From contig CANHJH010000005.1 in the NCBI GenBank assembly GCA_947460365.1, positions 1 to 39,737 on the forward strand: a DNA stretch of 39,737 nucleotides, written 5' to 3'. Positions 1 through 9,775 of this stretch are shown piece after piece. Each line of letters opens with the position of its first letter. Positions within the stretch are counted from its first letter, which is position 1. Source of the stretch: Sphingobacteriia bacterium (GTDB lineage: Bacteria; Bacteroidota; Bacteroidia; Chitinophagales; Chitinophagaceae). The position numbers and the translations under genes are program-made. The notes under the pieces are model-generated. The model was given only the letters and a program-made list of their open reading frames with translations, was not told the DNA's origin and did not search any database.

Positions 1-1
1 A

Positions 2-1330
2 ATTACCACTATGCGTGATCAGACAATGAATGCATCACTAGCCATTCAGTATAAAGGATCAAAACTTCAATTCAGTTCAATCAGTTCATTTCAGAAAAAT
101 TACAGATATTACACTCAGCCAATTGATGGTGATTTTTCTCCGCTTGATGCTATTTCAATTCAAAATAATTACGGTAAATCCTGGAATAACATTAAAGCAT
201 ATACACAGGAGTTTAAAATTAATTCGCCTTCAAATCCCTCTAATAAATTGGCTTGGCTGGCTGGAGCGTATTTGTTTTATCAGGAAGCACCCGTAAAACA
301 GGCAACTCGTTTTGGAGCAGATGCTAATTTATTGATGATTGGCGACTCTTTATTTACCCTGCTCAATACCACACAATCCAATAAAATTGGCATGGCTTTA
401 TATGGACAAATTTCTTATGCCATAAAAAATAATTTTCGTGTTACGTTAGGGTTGAGACATGATATGGAAAAGCAAAAACAATCGGTTGCGGGTTATTATC
501 AGCATGATCCTATGCCTGATTATTATGAAAGTTATCCCGACACATCTGCATCAATTTCATTCAATGCATTTTCACCTAAATTGTCTGTCGATTATACAAC
601 TAAATCGGGCGCCGTATTTTATGCTTCTTATAATAAAGGATACAGAACAGGAGGGTTGTCTCCTTTATCCAGCGACCCATCTCAACCACCCTTAATGGGC
701 TACAGTCCTGAATTTAGTGATAATATTGAACTTGGATATAAGCAACGATTTTTAAATAACCGTATTTATATGAACCTGGTAGCATACTACACTAAAGTAA
801 GTAATGCACAGGTTCCAACGCTTTTATTGCCAGATGCAATTACAGTTACAAAAAACACGGGAGCATTAAACAGTAAAGGTATTGAAGCAGAAATAACCAC
901 CATACCATTTAAAGGATTAAACATTCAATACATACTTGGATTAACCGATGCCAGTTACACATCGCTGAATTTATCTCAGCAAAGTGGGGCAATTGATTTA
1001 TCGGGGAAAAGACCGCTGTTTACTCCATCCTACAATTCAGCGCTAACTGTTCAGTATACCTATGCATTTCCTAAAAAAAATATAAGTGCTTATGTGAGAA
1101 GTACTATGAAAAACATGGGTAATACTTATTTCGATTTAAAAAATACGATACAACAAAATCCCTATACATTAGTAAACGCAAGTATGGGTTTGAATGTCAA
1201 TAAGATTTCATTTGAAATATGGTCAAAGAATTGGTTCAATCAAAATTATATTGCGTACGCATTTGATTTTGGTGCAATACATTTGGGAAATCCAGCTCTT
1301 TTTGGAGTAACTTTAACCACTAAATTTTAG
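2..1330 (+). CDS. TonB-dependent receptor, C-terminal beta-barrel portion (5' end outside window)
   Basis: Frame is open to the left edge (ITTMRDQ...); barrel-like repeats (FSPKLSVDYTTKSGAVFYASYNKGYRTGG, NIELGYKQRFLNNRIYMNLVAYYTKVSNAQV) and terminal aromatic strand ending in TTKF typical of TBDT barrels. Confidence 0.85.
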   Translation: MTTMRDQTMNASLAIQYKGSKLQFSSISSFQKNYRYYTQPIDGDFSPLDAISIQNNYGKSWNNIKAYTQEFKINSPSNPSNKLAWLAGAYLFYQEAPVKQATRFGADANLLMIGDSLFTLLNTTQSNKIGMALYGQISYAIKNNFRVTLGLRHDMEKQKQSVAGYYQHDPMPDYYESYPDTSASISFNAFSPKLSVDYTTKSGAVFYASYNKGYRTGGLSPLSSDPSQPPLMGYSPEFSDNIELGYKQRFLNNRIYMNLVAYYTKVSNAQVPTLLLPDAITVTKNTGALNSKGIEAEITTIPFKGLNIQYILGLTDASYTSLNLSQQSGAIDLSGKRPLFTPSYNSALTVQYTYAFPKKNISAYVRSTMKNMGNTYFDLKNTIQQNPYTLVNASMGLNVNKISFEIWSKNWFNQNYIAYAFDFGAIHLGNPALFGVTLTTKF

Positions 1331-1335
1331 TCCTG

Positions 1336-3765
1336 ATGAAAGCTTGTTTTACTCATGTAATTTTGTTTAAGATTTTTATATGCATATTGGTATTTAGTAC
1401 TAAAATAAATGCGCAAAGTAGAGAGCGTCTTTCATTAGATAAAGGTTGGTTATTTCATCAGGGAGACATCCCATTCCCAATCATCAAAGGACATGATATT
1501 ACCTATAGCACTGCTAAAGCTGGAGTGGCCACAGGTGCTGCTGCGGTAGATTATAACGATAAGCAATGGCAGCAGGTAAATCTGCCGCATGATTGGGCAA
1601 TTTTTTCTGAGATAGACTCCTCTGAAAATGTATCACAAGGATACCGCAAAAGAGGGTATGGATGGTATCGACGTACCATTAAATTAGATTCATCTGATAG
1701 AGGAAAAAATATAGAAATTCAATTAGATGGTATTGCAACTAATAGTACGATTTGGGTGAATGGAACCCTAGTGCATCATAATTGGTGCGGTTATACTTCT
1801 TCATATATTGATATTACCACCTTGGCAAGATATGGCAATCAACCAAATGTGATTGCCATCAGAGTAGATGCCACTACACATGAAGGTTGGTGGTATGAAG
1901 GGGCAGGTATTTATCGGCATACTTGGCTAGTAAAACGTTCCCCTGTATTTATTGCCACAGATGGTGTATATGCTCATCCTATAAAAAAAACCATCAACTC
2001 ATGGTTAGTGCCGGCAGAAGTTATGGTGCAAAATACTGGGAAAAAAAAGGAAGAAGTTGAAGTGTTGGTTGAGTTGTTTGATAAGACTGGAGTTAAGGTA
2101 GCCGATGGTAAAAACCTATTGTCTGTTTCCCCGTTCGAAAAGATATCTGTTAAAGTTGATTTAGCTGTTTTAAATCCAGCATTGTGGGATATCAATCATC
2201 CTGTTTTATATACAGTAAAATCAACCCTTATTCAAAAAAGCCAATTGGTAGATCAAGTGACTACTCATTGCGGTTTTAGGACCATTGCATTTACAAAAGA
2301 TTCAGGCTTTTACCTGAACGGAAGAAATATTAAAATTCAAGGTGTTTGCAATCATCAGGATCACGCAGGAGTGGGTGTAGCAGTGCCAGATGCTTTATGG
2401 GAATTTAGAGTACGGAAATTGAAAGAGTTAGGCGCCAATGCATACCGGTGTTCACATAACCCACCTGCGGCTGAGTTTTTAAATGTTTGTGATAGCTTAG
2501 GACTTTTAGTAATGGATGAAAATAGAAATTTTAATACTTCTCCGGAATATATTGGACAACTAGAATGGATGGTAAGAAGAGATCGAAATCATCCAAGTAT
2601 AATATTGTGGTCGGTATTTAACGAAGAGCCCATGCAAGGCACAGAGAGTGGTTATGAAATGGTGCGATACATGAACGCTAAAGTGAAAGCTTTGGATACC
2701 ACCCGTCCGGTAACTGCTTCAATGAACGGTGGATTATTTGAACCTTACAACGTGTCAAATGCAGTGGATGTGGTTGGTTTTAATTATCAACACTGGGGTT
2801 ATGATCAATTCCATAAAGAAAATCCCAATAAAATAATGACGAGCTCCGAAGATGTTTCTGCATTTCAGGTGAGGGGAGAATACACTACAGATTACAGTAA
2901 AAACATTGTGGATGCCTATGATTCAAAGGCAGCCGATTGGGGGTTAACACACAGACAAGGTTGGAAAGAAATTGCTACGAGACCATATTTAGCTGGTGGG
3001 TTTGTATGGACGGGGTTTGATTATCATGGTGAACCAACACCTTTTAAATGGCCATCAGCAGGGTCTTTTTTTGGAATTATGGATCAATGTGGATTCCCTA
3101 AAATGGCCTATTGGCTTCATCAAGCTCAGTGGAGAAAAGATATAAACGTACTTCAAATAGTGCCACATTGGAATTGGCCTGCTGATAGCATTGGGAAAAA
3201 TATTAAAGTGATGGTATTAAGTAATGCAGATTCGATTAGCGTATTGCTTAATGGAAAATTTGTTGGCGGGCAAAAAGTGGATCAATATGAAATGAATACT
3301 TTTTATATACCATATAAACCTGGAAAATTGGAAGCCATTGGCTATAAAAATAAAAAACAGATCTCGGAGTTTAAAACTGAAACAACCGGCAAACCGGTTG
3401 CATTACAATTAATTGCATATAAAAATAGTATTGATAATAACGGTCAAGATGCAGTGCCTTTAACTGTTCAAGCAATTGATGAAAAAGGTCGTCCAGTTCC
3501 TACCGCTAATCTTAATGTGCAATTTGACATTAGTGATGAAGCTAATATCATTGGAGTAGGTAATGGTAATCCTAATTCACACGAATCGGACAAAGCCAAT
3601 CACCGCAATTTGTTTAATGGTTTGGCACAAGTCATCATTCAAAGCAAAGAGGGAAAAACGGGACATGTGCGTTTAATGGCTAAGGCAAAAGACTTACGTA
3701 GTGCAGTAATTGAAATTAAATTAGCGGAGGTGCCGGTTATTCCCTTTGTGCCAATTATAAAGTAA
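1336..3765 (+). CDS. Glycoside hydrolase family 2 protein (beta-galactosidase-like)
   Basis: Signal peptide; GH2 sugar-binding/jelly-roll start (LSLDKGWLFHQGD...VNLPHDWAI), acid/base motif SVFNEEP, putative nucleophile region MTSSEDVSAF, C-terminal Ig-like domains. Confidence 0.9.
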   Translation: MKACFTHVILFKIFICILVFSTKINAQSRERLSLDKGWLFHQGDIPFPIIKGHDITYSTAKAGVATGAAAVDYNDKQWQQVNLPHDWAIFSEIDSSENVSQGYRKRGYGWYRRTIKLDSSDRGKNIEIQLDGIATNSTIWVNGTLVHHNWCGYTSSYIDITTLARYGNQPNVIAIRVDATTHEGWWYEGAGIYRHTWLVKRSPVFIATDGVYAHPIKKTINSWLVPAEVMVQNTGKKKEEVEVLVELFDKTGVKVADGKNLLSVSPFEKISVKVDLAVLNPALWDINHPVLYTVKSTLIQKSQLVDQVTTHCGFRTIAFTKDSGFYLNGRNIKIQGVCNHQDHAGVGVAVPDALWEFRVRKLKELGANAYRCSHNPPAAEFLNVCDSLGLLVMDENRNFNTSPEYIGQLEWMVRRDRNHPSIILWSVFNEEPMQGTESGYEMVRYMNAKVKALDTTRPVTASMNGGLFEPYNVSNAVDVVGFNYQHWGYDQFHKENPNKIMTSSEDVSAFQVRGEYTTDYSKNIVDAYDSKAADWGLTHRQGWKEIATRPYLAGGFVWTGFDYHGEPTPFKWPSAGSFFGIMDQCGFPKMAYWLHQAQWRKDINVLQIVPHWNWPADSIGKNIKVMVLSNADSISVLLNGKFVGGQKVDQYEMNTFYIPYKPGKLEAIGYKNKKQISEFKTETTGKPVALQLIAYKNSIDNNGQDAVPLTVQAIDEKGRPVPTANLNVQFDISDEANIIGVGNGNPNSHESDKANHRNLFNGLAQVIIQSKEGKTGHVRLMAKAKDLRSAVIEIKLAEVPVIPFVPIIK

Positions 3766-3969
3766 ATGCCACTTCATAAAATCCAAAAAAAATAGTAATC
3801 ATTCCCAATTGAATTATTAAGCAAATTAAGAGGGCTATCCACCATTTAAATTATCTTCAAAACAGATAATCAGTTGCAGGTTTTTGTTGTAGCTGACCCA
3901 TTAAAGTATTAAAATATCTTTGTTTAATCTTTCACGTCTCAAACTTTTAAAGGGTAATCGCTTTAAATC

Positions 3970-4100
3970 TTACATATTAAATAAATAAATTATTATATTA
4001 TTTAATAAATTATTTAATTATTGTATAATATAAAATTAAAATAAATAATATATTATATAAATAAATAAATGTATAATATATTTTATATATTTATAGTATA
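3970..4100. repeat. Extreme A/T low-complexity tract upstream of the M4 metalloprotease gene
   Basis: Almost only A/T, made of ataaata / attatat / ttaaat words, ending just before the GTG start at 4116. Confidence 0.9.
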
Positions 4101-4115
4101 CCAATATACAAAGTC

Positions 4116-7100
4116 GTGAAAAACCCAACCTCCCTTAAGTTTTTTTGCGTGACTGCCATTTGTTTTATTTTACAAAACATTGGTTCAGCTCAATCCCCCC
4201 AATTAATTCCGAATAAAATAGCTGCTTTATCTAAAAAATATAATTATAAATTACAAAGTGTAAACGTACTGTCATCAAAAAATGAAGATGTTTATATTAA
4301 AAAAAATCGGTCTGCCAATTTCATTTCCTTCTTACCTGATACCAATAAAATGGATGAAGAAAGTGAATTATTGGTAAAAAGGAATTTAGTGAGTGGAGGT
4401 GTGATTTTGGTAAAAAAAGTAGATGATAAAAGTAAAACACGAAGTCGGTCAATTAATTCAGTTAAAGTAAAGTTCGATACAGTTCTTGCAACATTTGCTT
4501 ATTTAGAAAGTATAAAAGATATATTAAAGATTAAAGATGCAACAAGGTCTTTTGAAATTGCAACCATTATAAAAGATTCATTAGGTAAAACACATGTTAA
4601 GTTAAAGCAAATTTACAAGGGGTTTAAAATTTATGGAACTGAAATAAGTGTTCATTTAAATAGTGTTGGTTTAGGAGAGCTATTCACTGGTTATTATGTT
4701 GATACTTCATCCTTGTTTAGTTGTACGCTCAAGCTTTCTCAAAAAGAAGCCCTTGCTATTGTTTTATCTGAATTGGTAAAACATAATAGTATTAAAAAGC
4801 TTACTCAACAAGAGGCGCAATTGATTAATTATCATGGACCGGTAATAGATACCTTGTTGTATAAAAGGAGCAATAGCAATATTCATACGCTGATTTATAA
4901 AATTAAAATTCGGGTTAACTTAATAAAAGAATGGGAATATTTTGTTGATGGCAATACAGGTGAAATTATTAAATCATTCAATAAAAAATGTTCGCTAGAT
5001 GGGGCGTATGCTGCTTATTCCAAAGATTTAATGGATAAGTTAGTAAAAGTAAATTCTTTTAAGCAAGGCGATTACTATTATTTATTAGATGTAACTAAAC
5101 CAATGTATCTCAACAAAACGCAAGGAGTCATTTCAACATTTGATGGTAATGGATCTAAAGTTAGTAATATCAACATGCATGAAATAGTTTCTTTAAATGG
5201 TATTTGGACAGATCCGAAATTGGTTTCAGCTCATAATAATGCAAGTAATGTATATGATTATTTTAAAAATGTGCATAACAGAAATTCAATTGATAATCAG
5301 GGGGGTAATATCATTTCTATTGTAAATGTAATAAGTGATGATAGTACTGAGTTAGATAATGCGTTTTATAATTATCCAGTGATTGTGTATGGAAATGGTA
5401 ATCACTTTTTTAAGCCGCTGGCACGAGCATTAGATGTAGCCGCACATGAAATATCTCATGGGGTTATTAATTTTTCCGCCCAATTTGAGTATATGGGTCA
5501 GTCTGGCGCATTAAGTGAATCGTTTGCAGATATTTTTGCTTCAATGGTAGATTCAACAAATTGGACAATAGGTGAAGATATAGTTCATCCCAATTATTTC
5601 CCCTCTGGTGCATTGCGGTCTCTTGAAAATCCGCATAATGGTGGGAATGGCCCAAATGATTTTAAATGGCAGCCTAAACATATGAATGAATATGTAAACT
5701 TATTAACTACAGAAAAAGGTAATTGGGGAGGTGTTCATGTAAATAGTGGAATACCCAATCATGCGTTTTATTTGTTAGCTAATTCCTTTGTTGGGCGCAT
5801 TGCATCTGCAAAAATATTTTATAGAGCATTAACCAATTATTTAACAAGTTATGCTCAATTCATTGATCTTAGATATGCTGTAATGCAAGCAGCTGAAGAC
5901 TTATACGATGAAAGATATGTACAAATGGTTCAAGATGTTTTTGATAAAGTAGGAATAAAAGACTTGAATGTAAAAAATGAAACCGACATATTTTCAGTTA
6001 ACCCCGGTAATGAATATCTATTGAACTATAAATATGAAAAAAGTAATCAAGGGATTTGTAAGATAAGTGCATCAGGATTAAATGTTCCAATTGTTTCAAA
6101 TAAAATTCTTAATAAGCCAAGTGTAACAGATAATGGTAAGATGTTAGTTTATGTTGGTTTGGATAATAGAATTTATTCAATTAATCCAACAATAAATTCC
6201 AATCAATTAAATGCTATAGTAATTCAGCCGGATAGGTTTTGGTCTAGTGTGGCTATATCTAAAGATGGTAAAAAGTTAGCTGCAACCGGCATGTTAGATG
6301 ATACCGCAATTTATGTATATGAATTTAGTAGCAAAATCTGGCAGAAGTTCAAATTATTTAATCCAGCGTATTCGCATGGTATTAATAAAACTTACCCTTT
6401 GGCTGCCGATATAATGGAATGGGACTATAATGGAGAATATCTGTATTATGATGCTTTAAATATTGCTGATAGCATGAATATTAGGTTTTGGGATATCAGC
6501 AAAATAAAAGTTTGGGATAATGCCAATCAAACATTTGCAGGGGGGAAAGAAATTGAGAAAATCAGGCAAATAAATGTACTAGATGGAGAAAATATCGGCA
6601 ATCCGGTATTGGCAAAAAATTCTCCCTACATTTTAGCGTTTGATTTTTTTAATGCGAGTAATTCAGATAAGTTTTATATCCTTGGATATGACCTATTGAA
6701 AAACAGGATAGATACCATTGTAGTTAATAATACGCTTGGATATCCGACTTATAATAAATATGATAATAAACTCGCTTATGTATCAGCGAAAAATGATCAT
6801 TATGCTATCTATATTTTGAATTTATCACCAAATAAAATTTCAGCTAAAAATAGGGGGCAATTAATGATTGATTCTGCTCAATGGCCAATCTTTGTTGCAA
6901 ATGGTGTTCGTTCAATTGATATACCTGCTACACCGGTTATTAAATCATTAAGCGACACATTTTTTTGTGAAAATAGTTCCATTGTATTAATATCAAATAA
7001 TTCAACAGGTAATCAGTGGTATAAAAATGGTATAATAAGTATTCCGGATACTTTGCAAACAATTATTGTGAAACAAAGCGGCGATTATACTGTACGGTAT

Positions 7101-8153
7101 GTGAAAGACGAAGTAGCGAGTTTGCAAAGCAATAGTATACATGCAACATCTATACCCAAACCACGTAAGCCCCAAACACCTTATGTTGAAAGTTTACAGT
7201 TTTGCTTGCATGATTCATCAGCTGCTTTAATTGCAACAGCGCTTGATGAACATAAATTAATTTGGTATGATCCTTACCATGCAAAAGGGGTAGCTTCCAA
7301 TAAAAATATCAAACCGTCTACTGACAGTTCAGGTCTCTATAATTATTTTGTAAGTCAACGTTCATTAAAATATGGCTGTGAAAGTGAAATGGAAACAATT
7401 TCAGTTAAGGTAAATGCATTACCCGCTTCGCCTAAAATAACACCCATTAATTTATGTGAAAACCAAATTGCCGATACGTTGAAAATTGAACATGATAAGT
7501 TTCATAAAATACTTTGGTATTGCAATGATAGCTTAAGGGCATGTGTAAGCCCCAATCCGCCTATTCCAAATACCAAAATACCCCAATCAACCAACTATTT
7601 AGTAGCTCAAAAAAGTGAAACAACCGGTTGCATTAGTGAAAAATCTATTTTGCCAGTTAATGTTACAGCTATCCCCAATCCTCCAATTCTTATAAAAGAT
7701 AAGGAGGGGATGTTAATTTCCTCTGAAAAAAAATGGAATAAATGGTATAAAAATGGAATTGAATTACCTGATACTTCTTCGTTTTTGAAACCTGTTATTA
7801 CCGGAATGTATGCGGTGAAGTCTGTGATAAATGGTTGTGCTAGTGCATCGAGTAATGAATATTTTTATGTTGTTCAACGATTTGCAACTATTTCAACTCA
7901 ACAGGAGTATGTTAAGCTGGGACCTAATCCATTTGTTGATCATTTAAAAATAGATTTCTATTTAAATGGCTATCATCAACTTGATCTAGAAATGATTGAA
8001 ATGGTTACTGGTACCAAGATAGAACAAAGAGTAAACCTGATTACAGGGCAATTATTGAGCTTCCCTAACTTAAAGGTCGGAATGTATATGTGTAGATTGT
8101 CAACATCTGATAAAACAATCAATTATGTTTTTAACATTATAAAAATGCAGTAG
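4116..8153 (+). CDS. M4 (thermolysin-like) metallopeptidase with FTP/PepSY propeptide, propeller-like repeats, Ig-like segments and T9SS C-terminal sorting domain
   Basis: VAAHEISHGVINFSAQFEYMGQSGALSESFADIF (HExxH + downstream Glu); KIYGTEISVHLN propeptide; KLGPNPFVDHLKIDF...GMYMCRLSTSDKTINYVFNIIKMQ C-terminus; GTG start. Confidence 0.9.
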   Translation: MKNPTSLKFFCVTAICFILQNIGSAQSPQLIPNKIAALSKKYNYKLQSVNVLSSKNEDVYIKKNRSANFISFLPDTNKMDEESELLVKRNLVSGGVILVKKVDDKSKTRSRSINSVKVKFDTVLATFAYLESIKDILKIKDATRSFEIATIIKDSLGKTHVKLKQIYKGFKIYGTEISVHLNSVGLGELFTGYYVDTSSLFSCTLKLSQKEALAIVLSELVKHNSIKKLTQQEAQLINYHGPVIDTLLYKRSNSNIHTLIYKIKIRVNLIKEWEYFVDGNTGEIIKSFNKKCSLDGAYAAYSKDLMDKLVKVNSFKQGDYYYLLDVTKPMYLNKTQGVISTFDGNGSKVSNINMHEIVSLNGIWTDPKLVSAHNNASNVYDYFKNVHNRNSIDNQGGNIISIVNVISDDSTELDNAFYNYPVIVYGNGNHFFKPLARALDVAAHEISHGVINFSAQFEYMGQSGALSESFADIFASMVDSTNWTIGEDIVHPNYFPSGALRSLENPHNGGNGPNDFKWQPKHMNEYVNLLTTEKGNWGGVHVNSGIPNHAFYLLANSFVGRIASAKIFYRALTNYLTSYAQFIDLRYAVMQAAEDLYDERYVQMVQDVFDKVGIKDLNVKNETDIFSVNPGNEYLLNYKYEKSNQGICKISASGLNVPIVSNKILNKPSVTDNGKMLVYVGLDNRIYSINPTINSNQLNAIVIQPDRFWSSVAISKDGKKLAATGMLDDTAIYVYEFSSKIWQKFKLFNPAYSHGINKTYPLAADIMEWDYNGEYLYYDALNIADSMNIRFWDISKIKVWDNANQTFAGGKEIEKIRQINVLDGENIGNPVLAKNSPYILAFDFFNASNSDKFYILGYDLLKNRIDTIVVNNTLGYPTYNKYDNKLAYVSAKNDHYAIYILNLSPNKISAKNRGQLMIDSAQWPIFVANGVRSIDIPATPVIKSLSDTFFCENSSIVLISNNSTGNQWYKNGIISIPDTLQTIIVKQSGDYTVRYVKDEVASLQSNSIHATSIPKPRKPQTPYVESLQFCLHDSSAALIATALDEHKLIWYDPYHAKGVASNKNIKPSTDSSGLYNYFVSQRSLKYGCESEMETISVKVNALPASPKITPINLCENQIADTLKIEHDKFHKILWYCNDSLRACVSPNPPIPNTKIPQSTNYLVAQKSETTGCISEKSILPVNVTAIPNPPILIKDKEGMLISSEKKWNKWYKNGIELPDTSSFLKPVITGMYAVKSVINGCASASSNEYFYVVQRFATISTQQEYVKLGPNPFVDHLKIDFYLNGYHQLDLEMIEMVTGTKIEQRVNLITGQLLSFPNLKVGMYMCRLSTSDKTINYVFNIIKMQ

Positions 8154-8341
8154 TGCTGAACGCTTCAATTTAATTGTGAAATTTTGCCGAAACATAGTTG
8201 ATTGTTTAACAAAATGTAGATTTGGTATGCATAAATCATTATGTGGGTAATTTTTCACAAAATAAACTGAAGTTAAATTATATTTACAAGGCTATATTTA
8301 TATTACCGATATCGTTTTTGTTATAATTTAATTATCATGTT

Positions 8342-9775
8342 ATGTTAAATCGAAGAAAATTTATTCAAAGTTCTACTATTGTTTCCTCCGCTTTTCTTAC
8401 TAAAGGATTTGCCAGAAAACCATTACAAACATTAGCATACTTAAATCAACGACCTGCTAAAAATGACCGGAAGTTTACGAGTATTGCTATAGATAACTAT
8501 ATTGAAAATTTGAAAAGCAGATTAAAAGACAAAGAACTTGCCTGGCTTTTTGAAAACTGTTATCCCAATACATTAGACACTACAGTAGATTTTGAAATGA
8601 TTGATAATAAGCCGGACACTTATGTAATTACCGGGGATATTGATGCGATGTGGTTAAGAGACAGTACTGCTCAAATTACTCCATATATTTCCTTTGCGAA
8701 GGAAGACAGTAAGCTTGCTCAATTAATCGAAGGGGTAATAAATCGTCAAAAAAAATGTGTGCTCTTAGACCCCTATGCCAATGCTTTTTATAAAGATGAA
8801 AAGAAAATAAGTGAGTGGGAAAAAGATTATACCACCATGAAACCCGGTATTCATGAAAGAAAGTGGGAGATTGATTCTTTATGTTATCCCATTAGACTAG
8901 CTTATTTATACTGGAAAGCAACCGGAAAGAAAAATGCTTTTGATCAAACTTGGCTTACCTGTATTCAATTAACGTTAGATACATTTATAGCACAGCAACG
9001 AAAGTTAAATAAAGGCCCCTACACATTTCAACGTTCCACTTATTGGGCTACAGATGGTGTGCCATTGAGTGGCTATGGTTATCCTGTTAAGCCGGTTGGC
9101 TTAATCTGTTCAATATTCCGACCTAGTGATGATGCCACCATTTTCCCATTCTTGATACCCTCTAATTGTTTTGCAGTTGTAGCATTAAATCAGGCTGCAG
9201 AAATGATTTCAGCTATTTATCCGGGAAATCAATTAGCGCAATCATGTAAAAAATTAGCTATGGAAGTGGATCAGGCAATTAAAAAATATGGTATTGTACA
9301 TCATGAAAAATTTGGAAAGGTGTATGCTTATGAAGTAAATGGTTTTGGAAGTATCAATCTAATGGATGATGCCAATGTACCAAGTTTATTATCGCTACCT
9401 TATTTAGGTTATACTAAGGCAACAGATCCTGTTTACATTAATACTAGAAAATTAATATTAAGTGATGAAAATCCATTCTATTTCAAAGGAATGGTAGGGG
9501 AAGGTATTGGAGGCCCACATGCAGGTATGGATATGATATGGCCTTTGAGCATTATTATGCGAGGGTTAACTGCAACTTCTTCAGTTGAAATTGTTCAATG
9601 TTTGCAACAGTTAAAAAGTACCCACGGGGGCACTGGATTTATGCATGAATCATTTCACAAAAATGATTCAAAAAATTTTACAAGAAAATGGTTCGCTTGG
9701 GCAAATACATTGTTTGGTGAACTAGTAATGCATGTTGATCATCATCAACAAGATTTGTTTAATAAAATGAAGTAA
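8342..9775 (+). CDS. Glycoside hydrolase family 125 (exo-alpha-mannosidase) with Tat-like signal
   Basis: NRRKFIQ twin-Arg signal; ITGDIDAMWLRDSTAQITPYI and GMVGEGIGGPHAGMDMIWPLSIIMRGLT motifs typical of GH125. Confidence 0.92.
   Translation: MLNRRKFIQSSTIVSSAFLTKGFARKPLQTLAYLNQRPAKNDRKFTSIAIDNYIENLKSRLKDKELAWLFENCYPNTLDTTVDFEMIDNKPDTYVITGDIDAMWLRDSTAQITPYISFAKEDSKLAQLIEGVINRQKKCVLLDPYANAFYKDEKKISEWEKDYTTMKPGIHERKWEIDSLCYPIRLAYLYWKATGKKNAFDQTWLTCIQLTLDTFIAQQRKLNKGPYTFQRSTYWATDGVPLSGYGYPVKPVGLICSIFRPSDDATIFPFLIPSNCFAVVALNQAAEMISAIYPGNQLAQSCKKLAMEVDQAIKKYGIVHHEKFGKVYAYEVNGFGSINLMDDANVPSLLSLPYLGYTKATDPVYINTRKLILSDENPFYFKGMVGEGIGGPHAGMDMIWPLSIIMRGLTATSSVEIVQCLQQLKSTHGGTGFMHESFHKNDSKNFTRKWFAWANTLFGELVMHVDHHQQDLFNKMK

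Noticed and set aside
3850-3870. Short inverted repeat ATTATCT-tcaaaac-AGATAAT after GH2
   Set aside because: AT-only 7-bp stem without a T-run; too weak to call a terminator
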